Source: Candidatus Melainabacteria bacterium
GTDB taxonomy: Bacteria; Cyanobacteriota; Vampirovibrionia; Obscuribacterales; Obscuribacteraceae
Length of the DNA: 64,000 bases
Assembly (NCBI GenBank): GCA_016212515.1
Contig: JACRFZ010000115.1
Span: 24,263-88,262, forward strand
Reading direction: 5' to 3'
Numbering within the stretch: position 1 is the first letter of the stretch; the number at the start of each line of letters is the position of its first letter. Below, one piece after another: positions 52,704 to 61,479 of the stretch. The position numbers and the translations under genes were made by a program. The notes under the pieces were generated by a model that saw nothing but the letters and a program-made list of their open reading frames with translations, made no database searches and had not been told where the DNA came from.

Positions 52704-54293
52704 TTAGATTGTGACCATGGGTCGGAATTTGCCGAAGGCCTGTCTGAGAGAACCGGTGATTTCACCCACCGAAGCGTAGGCTTCCACGGCTTCGCAGATG
52801 ATGGGCACCAGATTTTCGCTTTCCTGTGCGGCTTTTGCGAGGCGGGCCAGTATTGCGTTTACCTTTTCCTGGTCCCGACCGGCTCTTATCTCTTTCAGGT
52901 AGTTTACCTGTTTGCTCTCCAGCTCGGGAGATATTCGCTGCACCGGAATTTCTTCCTCTTCCCGATCGATGAAGGAATTTACACCCACCACAAGTTTTCG
53001 CTTGGATTCTACTTCTTGATGGTCTTCATAGGCGGCGTCTTGAATTTCCTTCTGGATAAAGCCTGTTTCCACAGCCTTGATGGCGCCGCCCATTTCTTCG
53101 ATGCGAGCCAGGTACTCTTCCACCTCCGCCTCAATCCGGCTGGTGAGATTTTCTATATAGTAGGACCCGCCGCAGGGATCCACCACCGAGCCTACTCCCG
53201 TCTCGAAGGCAATTATTTGCTGGGTTCTAAGGGCCGTCAGGGCTGAAGCCTCGGTGGGCAGGGCGATGGCTTCATCTTTGGAATTGGTATGCAGGGACTG
53301 ACAACCGCCCAGCGCCGCTGCCAGCGCTTCAATTGTGGTGCGAACGATGTTGTTGTCCGGCTGTTGCAGGGTTAAAGATGAGCCTGCCGTCTGCACGTGG
53401 AAGCGCAAGGTCATGGATTTGTCATTCTTGGCGTTAAATTTCTCTTTCATAATTTTGGCCCAGAGCCTGCGGGCCGCGCGAAACTTGGCAATCTCTTCAA
53501 AGAGATTCATCTGAGCTACAAAAAAGAAACTCAATTGGGGGGCGAAGTCGTCTACATCAAGACCCCGGGAGATGGCTGCCCGCACATATTCGATGGCATT
53601 GGCGAAGGTAAAGGCCAGTTCCTGCACGGCGGTGGAGCCCGCCTCCCTTATATGGTAGCCGGAGATGGAAATGGTATTCCACTTGGGCAGCTCTTTTGAG
53701 CAGTATTCGAAGATGTCGGTGATGAGGCGCATGGAGCCGCGGGGCGGAAAAATATAAGTGTTCCGGGCTTCGTACTCTTTTAATATGTCGTTTTGAATTG
53801 TGCCGGAAAGCAGCCTGGGATCAACGCCTTGCTTGATCCCCACAGCCCGGTACATGGCAAGCAGAATGGCACTTGTGGAATTGATGGTCATGGAAGTCGA
53901 GACTTTGCCCAGGTCTATCTGGTCAAAGAGGCGCTCCATGTCCTTGAGGGTATCAATGGCTACTCCGGTACGTCCGACCTCGCCAAGGGCCATGGGGTCG
54001 TCGGAATCAAGACCCATCTGGGTGGGCAGGTCGAAGGCGACGGAAAGACCGGTCTGCCCCTTGTCTAAGAGATATCTAAAGCGGCGGTTTGTGGCATCGG
54101 CGTCACCGAAGCCCGCGTACTGACGCATGGTCCACACCCGTGTACGGTACATCTCCGGGTATATGCCGCGGGTGAAAGGGTAGGCGCCTGGTTGGCCGAG
54201 GTCTCTTTCGAAGCGAAAGTGAGAGAGATCATCAGGTTTGAAGAAGTATTTTGACTTGGTCACGAGCTTATAATATTCCGTTACTTTATCCAT
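52704..54293 (-). CDS. Methylmalonyl-CoA mutase, catalytic (large) subunit
   Basis: The enzyme interconverts methylmalonyl-CoA and succinyl-CoA with adenosylcobalamin. The 529-residue TIM-barrel domain has WTMRQYAGF, FPPRGSMRLI and SISGYHIREAG, where the Tyr of RQY and the Arg of GSMR match the residues that select methylmalonyl-CoA over isobutyryl-CoA, and the His is conserved. The B12-binding domain (D-x-H-x-x-G) is absent, so a separate small subunit is needed. The open frame continues upstream, but only into antisense of the next gene; the ATG at 54293 is 25 bp from the divergent start. Confidence 0.9.
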   Translation of the reverse strand: MDKVTEYYKLVTKSKYFFKPDDLSHFRFERDLGQPGAYPFTRGIYPEMYRTRVWTMRQYAGFGDADATNRRFRYLLDKGQTGLSVAFDLPTQMGLDSDDPMALGEVGRTGVAIDTLKDMERLFDQIDLGKVSTSMTINSTSAILLAMYRAVGIKQGVDPRLLSGTIQNDILKEYEARNTYIFPPRGSMRLITDIFEYCSKELPKWNTISISGYHIREAGSTAVQELAFTFANAIEYVRAAISRGLDVDDFAPQLSFFFVAQMNLFEEIAKFRAARRLWAKIMKEKFNAKNDKSMTLRFHVQTAGSSLTLQQPDNNIVRTTIEALAAALGGCQSLHTNSKDEAIALPTEASALTALRTQQIIAFETGVGSVVDPCGGSYYIENLTSRIEAEVEEYLARIEEMGGAIKAVETGFIQKEIQDAAYEDHQEVESKRKLVVGVNSFIDREEEEIPVQRISPELESKQVNYLKEIRAGRDQEKVNAILARLAKAAQESENLVPIICEAVEAYASVGEITGSLRQAFGKFRPMVTI

Positions 54294-54318
54294 ATATTGT
54301 AAGGGAGGACCGCCCCTC

Positions 54319-55731
54319 GTGAAGTACTGCGAGAATATCCTTGAAACAATCGGCTCAACGCCTCTTGTAAAGCTTAACAAGGTCACTAAAGGACTGAAGC
54401 CCACCATCCTGGCTAAGGTTGAGGTTTTCAATCCGGGTGGTTCCATCAAGGACCGACCTTCCCTGAAAATGATTGAAGAAGCCGAAAAGGCAGGCCTGCT
54501 CAAGCCCGGCGGCACAATTATCGAGCCTACCTCCGGCAATACCGGTACCGGCCTGGCTCAAATTGCCGCCGTTAAGGGTTATAAGTGCATTTTGATCTGT
54601 CCCGACAAAGTGGCGCCCGAAAAAATAAACTTGCTTAAGGCTTACGGTGCTGAAGTTGTAATGGTGCCTTCCACGGTTTCCGCCGGCTCGCCGGAAAGCT
54701 ACTACTCGGTAGCTAACCGCCTGACCATGGAAATTCCCGGATCCTTCCAACCCAATCAGTTCGCCAATCCCAATAATCCCCTTGCGCACTATCAGTCGAC
54801 CGGACCGGAAATCTGGGAACAGACCGGCGGCAAGATTACCTGTCTGGTTGCCGGTGCCGGCACCGGTGGCACTATATCCGGTACTGCCAAGTATCTAAAA
54901 GAAAAGAATCCCAATATCAGAATCGTCGGAGCCGACCCGGAAGGTTCGATTTATTCCGGCGATACACCGGGCTCCTACAAGGTAGAAGGCATTGGTGAAG
55001 ACTTCATTCCCAGAAACGCCGATTTGAAAATTGTGGACCATTTCGAGCGCATCTCCGACAAAGAGTCGTTTCAAATGGCGCGCCGCCTGGCCCGGGAAGA
55101 AGGTCTCCTGGTGGGCGGCTCCTGCGGTACTGCTACCTGCGCAGCCTTGCGCGTAGCCGAGACCATGACGGAAGAAGATGTAATTGTGGTGATTCTGCCC
55201 GACGGCGGCAGAGGCTATCTGTCCAAAGTCTATTCCGATGATTGGATGCGCGACAATGGCTTCCTACCTGCTTCCGGCATGAGCTTCTACGCCAAAGATT
55301 TGATTGCCGAGAAAATCAAAGATGGTCGCGTGCCGCCCATGATTACCGTCAAGCCCGACGATACCGTGCAGCATGCCATTGACTTGATGGAAAAATATCA
55401 GATCGATCAGTTGCCCGTGATTACCGAGGCCGGCCAGAACGTAGGCCATATCAATGATCTTGTCGCCATGCAGATTGTCTTCGAGCGTAAGCATCCCGAA
55501 GCTACTCATATCAGCTCGGTCATGGGTAGACCTTATCCTCAGGTCGATTCGGATGCTGAAATCGATCATGTCTATCGGCAATTCAAACTCGGTACATCCA
55601 TGGTGATTCTCACCAAGGACGGCAAAGCCGCCGGCGTTCTGACCAAGTTCGACATCGTGCAGCATCTGAAAGCCGAGACCGGTGCCGAAACTGTTAAGCA
55701 CAGCAAGAAAGAAAAAGCATCAGTCAAGTAA
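54319..55731 (+). CDS. Cystathionine beta-synthase with C-terminal CBS domains
   Basis: The PLP enzyme condenses serine (or O-acetylserine) with homocysteine. The 470-residue product has PLP-Lys44 in GGSIKDRPSLK, EPTSGNTGTGLA and the phosphate-binding GAGTGGTISG, and ends with two CBS domains (about residues 340-460; DLMEKYQIDQLPVI) that bind adenosyl compounds and regulate the enzyme. Cysteine synthases lack this tail, so beta-synthase is preferred. AAGGGAGG precedes the GTG. The trans-sulfuration partner follows 17 bp downstream. Confidence 0.88.
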   Translation: MKYCENILETIGSTPLVKLNKVTKGLKPTILAKVEVFNPGGSIKDRPSLKMIEEAEKAGLLKPGGTIIEPTSGNTGTGLAQIAAVKGYKCILICPDKVAPEKINLLKAYGAEVVMVPSTVSAGSPESYYSVANRLTMEIPGSFQPNQFANPNNPLAHYQSTGPEIWEQTGGKITCLVAGAGTGGTISGTAKYLKEKNPNIRIVGADPEGSIYSGDTPGSYKVEGIGEDFIPRNADLKIVDHFERISDKESFQMARRLAREEGLLVGGSCGTATCAALRVAETMTEEDVIVVILPDGGRGYLSKVYSDDWMRDNGFLPASGMSFYAKDLIAEKIKDGRVPPMITVKPDDTVQHAIDLMEKYQIDQLPVITEAGQNVGHINDLVAMQIVFERKHPEATHISSVMGRPYPQVDSDAEIDHVYRQFKLGTSMVILTKDGKAAGVLTKFDIVQHLKAETGAETVKHSKKEKASVK

Positions 55732-55748
55732 TTTAATTGGAGTTAGAA

Positions 55749-56918
55749 ATGAAGTTCTCGACAAAGGCTATCCACGCCGGGCAAGATCCTGATCCGACTA
55801 CCGGAGCCATTATCACGCCCATTTTCCAAACCTCTACTTATGTACAGGAAGGGCTGAACAAGCATAAAGGCTTTGAATATGCCCGTACGCAAAACCCGAC
55901 CCGCTCCGCTTTAGAAGAGTGCCTGGCCGCGCTGGAAGGCGGCAAGTATGCCCTTTCTTTTGGTTCCGGTCTGGCTGCCGAAGGCAACATCATGAATCTG
56001 CTTTCGGCAGGAGACCACGTCATTTGCGGCGACGACGTCTATGGCGGTACCTACAGACTCTTTGAGAAGGTCTGGAAGCGTTACGGTCTGACTTTCACAT
56101 TTGTAGACGCCAGTGATGTAGCGAAAGTGAAGGCGGCCATTAAGCCCGAGACCAAGATGATCTGGGTGGAAACACCTACCAATCCGCTTTTGCGTCTCTG
56201 TGATTTGAAAGCGATTGCGGCCCTGGCTAAAGAGCATAAGCTTATCTCTGTTGTGGACAACACCTTCGCCAGCCCCTACCTGCAAAACCCGCTCAAACTC
56301 GGTGCCGATGTGGTAGTGCACTCAGTCACCAAATATCTGGGTGGGCACTCCGATGTGGTGGGCGGTGCCGTAATTACATCCGACGACAAACTCTATGAAA
56401 CTCTCAAGTTTCACCAGAATGCCGTCGGTGCCGTACCCGGACCCTTTGATTGCTGGCTTGTCTTGCGCGGTCTTAAGACCCTGGCTGTGCGTATGGAAGC
56501 GCACCAGAAGAATGCCATGGCCGTGGCCAAGTATCTCGAAAAACATCCGGCTATCGAGAAAGTTATGTATCCCGGTCTCGAAAGTCATCCCCAGCACAAA
56601 CTGGCCAAAGAGCAGATGAACGGCTTCGGCGGCATGGTTTCTTTCGTGCTCAAGGGCGGTCTGGAAAGTGCCAGGCAGTTTTTGGGCACCACCAAACTCT
56701 TTGCTCTGGCTGAGAGTCTTGGCGGCGTGGAATCCCTGGTCTGCCACCCTGTATCAATGACCCATGGCTCCATTCCCAAGGAAGAGCGCGATGCCCGCGG
56801 CGTAGTCGATGCCCTGGTGCGCTTGTCCGTGGGTATCGAGGACGTGGATGATTTGATTCAGGATCTGGAAGCCGGTCTGGCGAAAGTACAGGTTCTGGCC
56901 GGTTCTTCCAAGGGCTGA
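55749..56918 (+). CDS. Cystathionine gamma-lyase / gamma-synthase family PLP enzyme
   Basis: The 389-residue enzyme belongs to the Cys/Met metabolism PLP family. It has FSTKAIHAGQDPDP, the PLP Lys195 in HSVTKYLGGHSD and the late SLGGVESLVCHP. Beside the beta-synthase, a gamma-lyase role is most likely, releasing cysteine, 2-oxobutyrate and ammonia from cystathionine (reverse transsulfuration); gamma-synthase cannot be excluded by sequence. GGAG before ATG 55749 decides the start over TTG at 55737. A terminator follows. Confidence 0.88.
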   Translation: MKFSTKAIHAGQDPDPTTGAIITPIFQTSTYVQEGLNKHKGFEYARTQNPTRSALEECLAALEGGKYALSFGSGLAAEGNIMNLLSAGDHVICGDDVYGGTYRLFEKVWKRYGLTFTFVDASDVAKVKAAIKPETKMIWVETPTNPLLRLCDLKAIAALAKEHKLISVVDNTFASPYLQNPLKLGADVVVHSVTKYLGGHSDVVGGAVITSDDKLYETLKFHQNAVGAVPGPFDCWLVLRGLKTLAVRMEAHQKNAMAVAKYLEKHPAIEKVMYPGLESHPQHKLAKEQMNGFGGMVSFVLKGGLESARQFLGTTKLFALAESLGGVESLVCHPVSMTHGSIPKEERDARGVVDALVRLSVGIEDVDDLIQDLEAGLAKVQVLAGSSKG

Positions 56919-56958
56919 GTCTGCAAATAAGACTGCCTGCTTTGACATTGAATCGAGA

Positions 56959-56990
56959 GAGAGAAGCTGTCGCGGCCGCTTCTCTCTTTT
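56959..56990. terminator. Terminator between the transsulfuration operon and the kinase gene
   Basis: A 9-bp stem (GAGAGAAGC with GCTTCTCTC) and T-run lie between the convergent genes. The end of the T-run overlaps the stop codon of the kinase gene on the other strand. Confidence 0.75.
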
Positions 56991-59190
56991 ATTGTGTGCT
57001 GACGAGCGGATCTTCCGTCGGCAGTTGTTTGATTTTGGCCGCTCGCTCCCTTAACAACTCCGCCTCTTTTAGTTTCTTCCTCTGACCTTCCAGGTCGGCT
57101 TTGGCATTCAAAACTTCAGTGAGCATGCGGCGTCCTTTGCCGATTTCCTTTAGTTCTCGGGTATCGTTGGCTCGCGGTTCTCGCTTCTCATAGCTTTCGG
57201 TGAGAGAAATGGCCGTGTCCAATTCCTTTTCCGCATCATCAAAGAGGCTGCGGTCTCGGTCGAATTGACCAAGGCGCAGCCAGGCTTCAGCTAAGTCGAG
57301 GGGGCGTACTCCCGGTTTGTGGTTGTCCACCGCCTTTTGCATAATCTTGAGGCTTTCTTTCAGGAGCGGTCCTACTGTTTCTACCTCATCTCTTTGCCAG
57401 TGGCAGATGGCCAGTTCCATCTTGAGCCTGGCCAGTTGTGGATCATCGGAGGCGGCAAACCGATTGTAGAGAGTACAGGCTCTGGTGAGAAGCTTAATTT
57501 GCCTGTCGATATCTTGATTGGCCGCCAGTCTGCGACCCAGTTCGATGATGCCCTGAATGACGGCCGTAAGGTCGGCATCCAGTTGTTTTGAAAGCACGGT
57601 GTTGCCGCCTTCTTGCAGATTGAGTTTGCGGCTTTCGCTGTCGATGCGATCCAGTTCGCCCATAGCGCTGGCATAATCTTCCAGCAGGCGCTTCATCAAA
57701 ACGCCGTTCAACTGTGCCAGGGTTTTTTCCGTTCCGGCGGTGTTGTGGCTCTTTTCGTAGAGATTGAGCTTGGCTCTGAGAGCGTTTGCTTCTTTGGCAT
57801 GGCGATCATCGAAACTGTTGGAAATTTCCAGGGTGTAATTGTAGAGCTGTTCGGCTTGATCAAAATTGCCTGAGTCTTTTAGATAGTCGGCCAGGCTCAT
57901 AACAAAGAGGAAGCGGTTGCGATTGAAGAAGGTGCCTCTATCGGTACTCGGACCCTGCCAGCCGAAGTAGAGGTAGATGAGGGCGCCACCAAAGATGGTA
58001 GTAAATAAAATGGCTGTGATTGCCCCGGGGCGTTTTTGGGGATCGGCGAGAGACCTGGCAATACTGGTGCGACTCAGGTGGTGGAAGAAGTTTTCTTTAC
58101 TGCTCGCGTCAGAGCCGTTCACCGGTTTGGTCTGTCCGGCGGAACCCTTTGCCGGCTCAGCGCCCACTTCTCCACCTGTCTTTAACTGCAGTTGCAGACC
58201 GGAGCCGGCCGATACCAGACCGGTCTTCGGCAGCTTCTCCTGAAAGAAGGCTTCGTAGAGGTCGGCTACACTGCTGAAACGATCGGCCGGGCGCTTGGCC
58301 AGGCATTGCATAATGACTGCTTCGGTCTGGGGCGAGAGATTGATGCGAGGCGAGACCTCGGTCGGTTTTGCCGGCTTGGTTTTTAAATGCATCTGCATGG
58401 TATCAAAGGCGGTGCTGCCAATTAATGGCGTTTTTCCTGCCACCACTTCATACATCAGGCAACCGAGAGAATAGATGTCGGAGCGCGCATCCAGGGACAA
58501 GCCGGCGCATTGCTCCGGGCTCATGTAGAGTGGGGAACCGAATACTTCACCGGTGCGCGTCAGATTTTGACCGCTCTCGATTTCTCCCGGCACGTTTATT
58601 TTAGCGATGCCGAAATCAACTAGTTTGACGATAATCGAACCGTCGCTCTGTGGCTCCAGAAAAAGGTTGCTGGGTTTCAGGTCTCTATGAATGACGCCTT
58701 TGCTGTGGGCATGATCCAGTCCCATACAGGCCTGGCGGAAGATTTCACGGGCTTTGTCTTCCGGTAGGATGACATCGCGCTCGAGAATTGAGGAGAGATC
58801 CTCGCCGGACAAGTAGTCCATAACCAGATAGGCTCTGCCATCATCAGTAATACCAAAGTCATGAACCCGCACTACATTGGGGTGGTCCAGGTTGCTGGCG
58901 GCCTTGGCCTCGTATTGAAAACGTTGGAACATGGAGGCATCGGCCACAAGAAAGGGATGCAGCAGTTTGACCGCGCATATTCTTTCCATATACTTGTGGC
59001 GGGCCTGGTAGATGACGCTCATACCGCCGGAGCCCAGCACCTTCAGAATCTGATATTTATCGGCAAAGGTAGTGCCGATGAGCGGATCATTCGCTACAGG
59101 CACAAGTTGCCCGCCGTCTCTGGGGCAACTGTCATCCTGACTTTCATATTCGGTTTTGCAACTCAGGCAGACCTTTTTGTAGGAACTCAT
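56989..59190 (-). CDS. Ser/Thr protein kinase with zinc ribbon, membrane helix and TPR-like region
   Basis: The 733-residue protein starts with a small zinc-ribbon-like motif (CLSCKTEYESQDDSCPRDGG). The kinase domain (about residues 46-320) has GSGGMSVIYQA, Lys75, HRDLKPSN (Asp170) and DFG (Asp192), so it is active. One membrane helix (about 389-410) leads to an extracytoplasmic region of TPR-like helical repeats (DRHAKEANALRAKLNLYEKS). Such Hanks-type kinases sense envelope or protein signals. The ATG at 59190 is chosen because the protein then starts at the zinc ribbon; the open frame is longer. A second zinc-ribbon membrane protein lies upstream. Confidence 0.88.
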   Translation of the reverse strand: MSSYKKVCLSCKTEYESQDDSCPRDGGQLVPVANDPLIGTTFADKYQILKVLGSGGMSVIYQARHKYMERICAVKLLHPFLVADASMFQRFQYEAKAASNLDHPNVVRVHDFGITDDGRAYLVMDYLSGEDLSSILERDVILPEDKAREIFRQACMGLDHAHSKGVIHRDLKPSNLFLEPQSDGSIIVKLVDFGIAKINVPGEIESGQNLTRTGEVFGSPLYMSPEQCAGLSLDARSDIYSLGCLMYEVVAGKTPLIGSTAFDTMQMHLKTKPAKPTEVSPRINLSPQTEAVIMQCLAKRPADRFSSVADLYEAFFQEKLPKTGLVSAGSGLQLQLKTGGEVGAEPAKGSAGQTKPVNGSDASSKENFFHHLSRTSIARSLADPQKRPGAITAILFTTIFGGALIYLYFGWQGPSTDRGTFFNRNRFLFVMSLADYLKDSGNFDQAEQLYNYTLEISNSFDDRHAKEANALRAKLNLYEKSHNTAGTEKTLAQLNGVLMKRLLEDYASAMGELDRIDSESRKLNLQEGGNTVLSKQLDADLTAVIQGIIELGRRLAANQDIDRQIKLLTRACTLYNRFAASDDPQLARLKMELAICHWQRDEVETVGPLLKESLKIMQKAVDNHKPGVRPLDLAEAWLRLGQFDRDRSLFDDAEKELDTAISLTESYEKREPRANDTRELKEIGKGRRMLTEVLNAKADLEGQRKKLKEAELLRERAAKIKQLPTEDPLVSTQ

Positions 59191-59302
59191 AGAATTTGTT
59201 ATAGCCTGCTGCTGAGACAACTTAGGTGAATGCAAACCGTATTCAATAATACACGGGTGCAGCAAGGGATGGTTGCAAAAGTAAAAGCCTGCATAAGCTT
59301 GT

Positions 59303-59839
59303 TTATTTGCGCAGCACCGGCAAAAGTATGCCCAGGGCAAAGAGGAAAATATGGATGCAGTGGGACTGCATCATGCTTTGACCCACGGCCTGATCCTCGC
59401 CGATTGCCTGAGAAAGGCTCAAGGCCGTGAGCAATTCCTGCCTCAGTGGGCCAAGAGCCATGCCCAGGACGAGCCCGGCCAGAATTGTAACTACAATTTT
59501 GGGGCCGAGCTTGTAACCGGCCACCCGGTGAACCGACTTACCAACCATGTAAGACAGCCCTAAGAGGATGAGGTAACTGTAAAAGCCGAAACCCATGCCT
59601 GTCAGACCGGAATTGACATAGCCGAAGGCAAAGCCCAGAAAGGCTGTATATGAAAGGGTTTTTAGTAAAATTGCGGGCGGCACCTGCAGCACATGGGAAG
59701 TAAACCGACCGGCGCATTTCTTGCAGCGATTGCCCACGGCGCACTGTACAAAGCACTTGGGGCAGACCGGCTCGTTGCAGTCGATGCACTTGAGGGCGGA
59801 GTCTCCGCAAGAGTGTACTGGTGTGATTTTTGTGCTCAT
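59303..59839 (-). CDS. Membrane protein with N-terminal Cys-rich zinc-binding head
   Basis: The 178-residue protein starts with a Cys/His cluster (HSCGDSALKCIDCNEPVCPK, then CKKC) that looks like a B-box-type or double zinc ribbon, followed by three or four membrane helices. The ATG at 59839 starts the cluster. It lies 112 bp upstream of the Ser/Thr kinase on the same strand. The kinase also begins with a zinc ribbon, so a functional link is possible. No family is recognised. Confidence 0.6.
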   Translation of the reverse strand: MSTKITPVHSCGDSALKCIDCNEPVCPKCFVQCAVGNRCKKCAGRFTSHVLQVPPAILLKTLSYTAFLGFAFGYVNSGLTGMGFGFYSYLILLGLSYMVGKSVHRVAGYKLGPKIVVTILAGLVLGMALGPLRQELLTALSLSQAIGEDQAVGQSMMQSHCIHIFLFALGILLPVLRK

Positions 59840-60025
59840 GATTAAAGAAAATCGCTCTTTCTTAGCCAAATTAAAACACTGCAGTAAAACTCTGTGAGAT
59901 TTATACCCGGGTGCTTGCTTCAATATCTTAAACAGCCTTGCTTCTGAGGTCGCATATAGAAGGGTACTATTGCCTGAAATTATTTAGGACGTGGACCCGG
60001 CAACTGGTTATTTAAGGAAACTGTT

Positions 60026-60937
60026 ATGGCACAAGTAAATTCGACAAGTTCGCGCACCACTGAGGCTCTTGCCTTTCTCGGTATGGGTATCATGGGGGCG
60101 GCCATGGCATCCCATCTGGCTTCCGCCGGGCATAGCCTGCGAGTATGGAATCGAACCGCCGGTAAAACCGGTGCTCTGGAGGCACTTGGGGCTGTGGCTG
60201 CTGCCAATCTGGCCGAAGCCGTGTCCTCTTCCAGCCTGATTTTCACCTGTCTGGGCGACGAAAAAGACGTGGAGTCGGTGCTCTTGGGTGCTAACGGGGT
60301 GCTTGATCACTTGTCGGCTGGTTCTGTGGTGGTTGACTTCAGCACCATCGGTCCGGAGACGGCCAGACGGCTTTCGGAGCGCTTTCAGGCGGCCGGCTCT
60401 TGTTTTCTGGATGCCCCGGTGACTGGTGGCGATGTGGGGGCGCGCAACGGTACCCTCACTATCATGGTCGGGGGTGAGGCAACAGCTTTCGAGCGGGTGC
60501 GACCCTACCTCAATTTGATGGGCAAAACCCTGGTGCATTGCGGGGCAAGCGGTAGCGGTCAGGCTCTCAAGCTTTGCAACCAGGTACTCTGCTCCGTCAA
60601 TCTAGTGGCCCTTTTGGAAGCCATGACCCTGGCGCGCCGCCTTGGCCTGGACGAGAGCCTGGTGGTGGAAGCCCTTGGCAATGGCGCGGGCGGCTCCTGG
60701 GCCCTGAGTAATCTTGGCCCGCGAATTCTCAAGCGGGATTTTGCCCCGGGCTTTTCCATTCGCCATATGCTTAAAGATTTGCGACTGGTTGGAGAAAGTC
60801 TTAATGAGGGTGACTTTGATGTGCTGGGCGGCACCCGCTGGTCGGTGCAAAGATTCAACCAGGTGGTGGATGAGGGCGGAGCAGCGGCTCTCGACCTTGG
60901 CACCCAGGCCATGTATCTGGCCTATGAGGACTCTTAA
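60026..60937 (+). CDS. NAD(P)-dependent beta-hydroxyacid dehydrogenase family oxidoreductase
   Basis: The 303-residue protein has the N-terminal Rossmann motif AFLGMGIMGAAMASHLASAG and the family's substrate motif DAPVTGGDVGARNGTLTIM. The catalytic Lys is in GQALKLCNQ. It belongs to the 3-hydroxyisobutyrate/tartronate-semialdehyde/GLYR-type reductases; the substrate is unknown. AAGGA before the ATG supports the start. It is monocistronic. Confidence 0.9.
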   Translation: MAQVNSTSSRTTEALAFLGMGIMGAAMASHLASAGHSLRVWNRTAGKTGALEALGAVAAANLAEAVSSSSLIFTCLGDEKDVESVLLGANGVLDHLSAGSVVVDFSTIGPETARRLSERFQAAGSCFLDAPVTGGDVGARNGTLTIMVGGEATAFERVRPYLNLMGKTLVHCGASGSGQALKLCNQVLCSVNLVALLEAMTLARRLGLDESLVVEALGNGAGGSWALSNLGPRILKRDFAPGFSIRHMLKDLRLVGESLNEGDFDVLGGTRWSVQRFNQVVDEGGAAALDLGTQAMYLAYEDS

Positions 60938-61165
60938 GGGGACAGTCGGGTACTTAGGGCACCGGTGGGAGTTTGCAGCTATCTGGCAACCGTCTTTTAA
61001 ATACATATGGATGAAGTATATACGGTTGTCACGGCAGAGAATTTAATTCAAAAGCAGTACACAAGCCAGTTAAGGTGGGGTAGCATTTATTGTCTAGTCA
61101 ATACCTGTCTCCTGCTCCTTGGGGCTGGTGTTGTTCGTTTGTGAGCCTAGAGAGGGAATTTTAGA

Positions 61166-61372
61166 ATGTCTACAGCAACAGCTACAGTAATGGACACAGC
61201 CTTGCTCGATGAGGTTGTGCACTGGGTAAAAACCCTCACCGCTGCCGGCGTCTCTCCTGACGCTGCCGCAAAAGTGACCACTAAGATTCTTCTTGCCGCC
61301 AATTCGGAAGAGTCTGATGATTTCTGGTGCGAAGGCGATGAAGATCTCGATGATATGGACGATGAAGAGTAA
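61166..61372 (+). CDS. Small acidic protein of unknown function
   Basis: The 68-residue protein has a helical first half (LLDEVVHWVKTLTAAG) and a very acidic tail (DDFWCEGDEDLDDMDDEE). GAGAGGGA upstream of the ATG and a strong terminator after the stop make it a convincing free-standing gene. Highly acidic tails occur in DNA-mimic proteins and metal or protein ligands, but no function can be assigned. Confidence 0.65.
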   Translation: MSTATATVMDTALLDEVVHWVKTLTAAGVSPDAAAKVTTKILLAANSEESDDFWCEGDEDLDDMDDEE

Positions 61373-61400
61373 TCGTTCCTTGTCGTAAATCTACTTGATG

Positions 61401-61429
61401 AAAACTCCCCGGCCGACCGGGGAGTTTTT
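61401..61429 (+). terminator. Strong intrinsic terminator
   Basis: A 12-bp perfect stem (AAAACTCCCCGG with CCGGGGAGTTTT) closes a 4-base loop, followed by T, 28 bp after the small acidic protein gene. Confidence 0.92.
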
Positions 61430-61479
61430 GTTTGGCAAATCAGGTAAAAGATAAGTAGAAGATCCTGGGGAGATTGATC

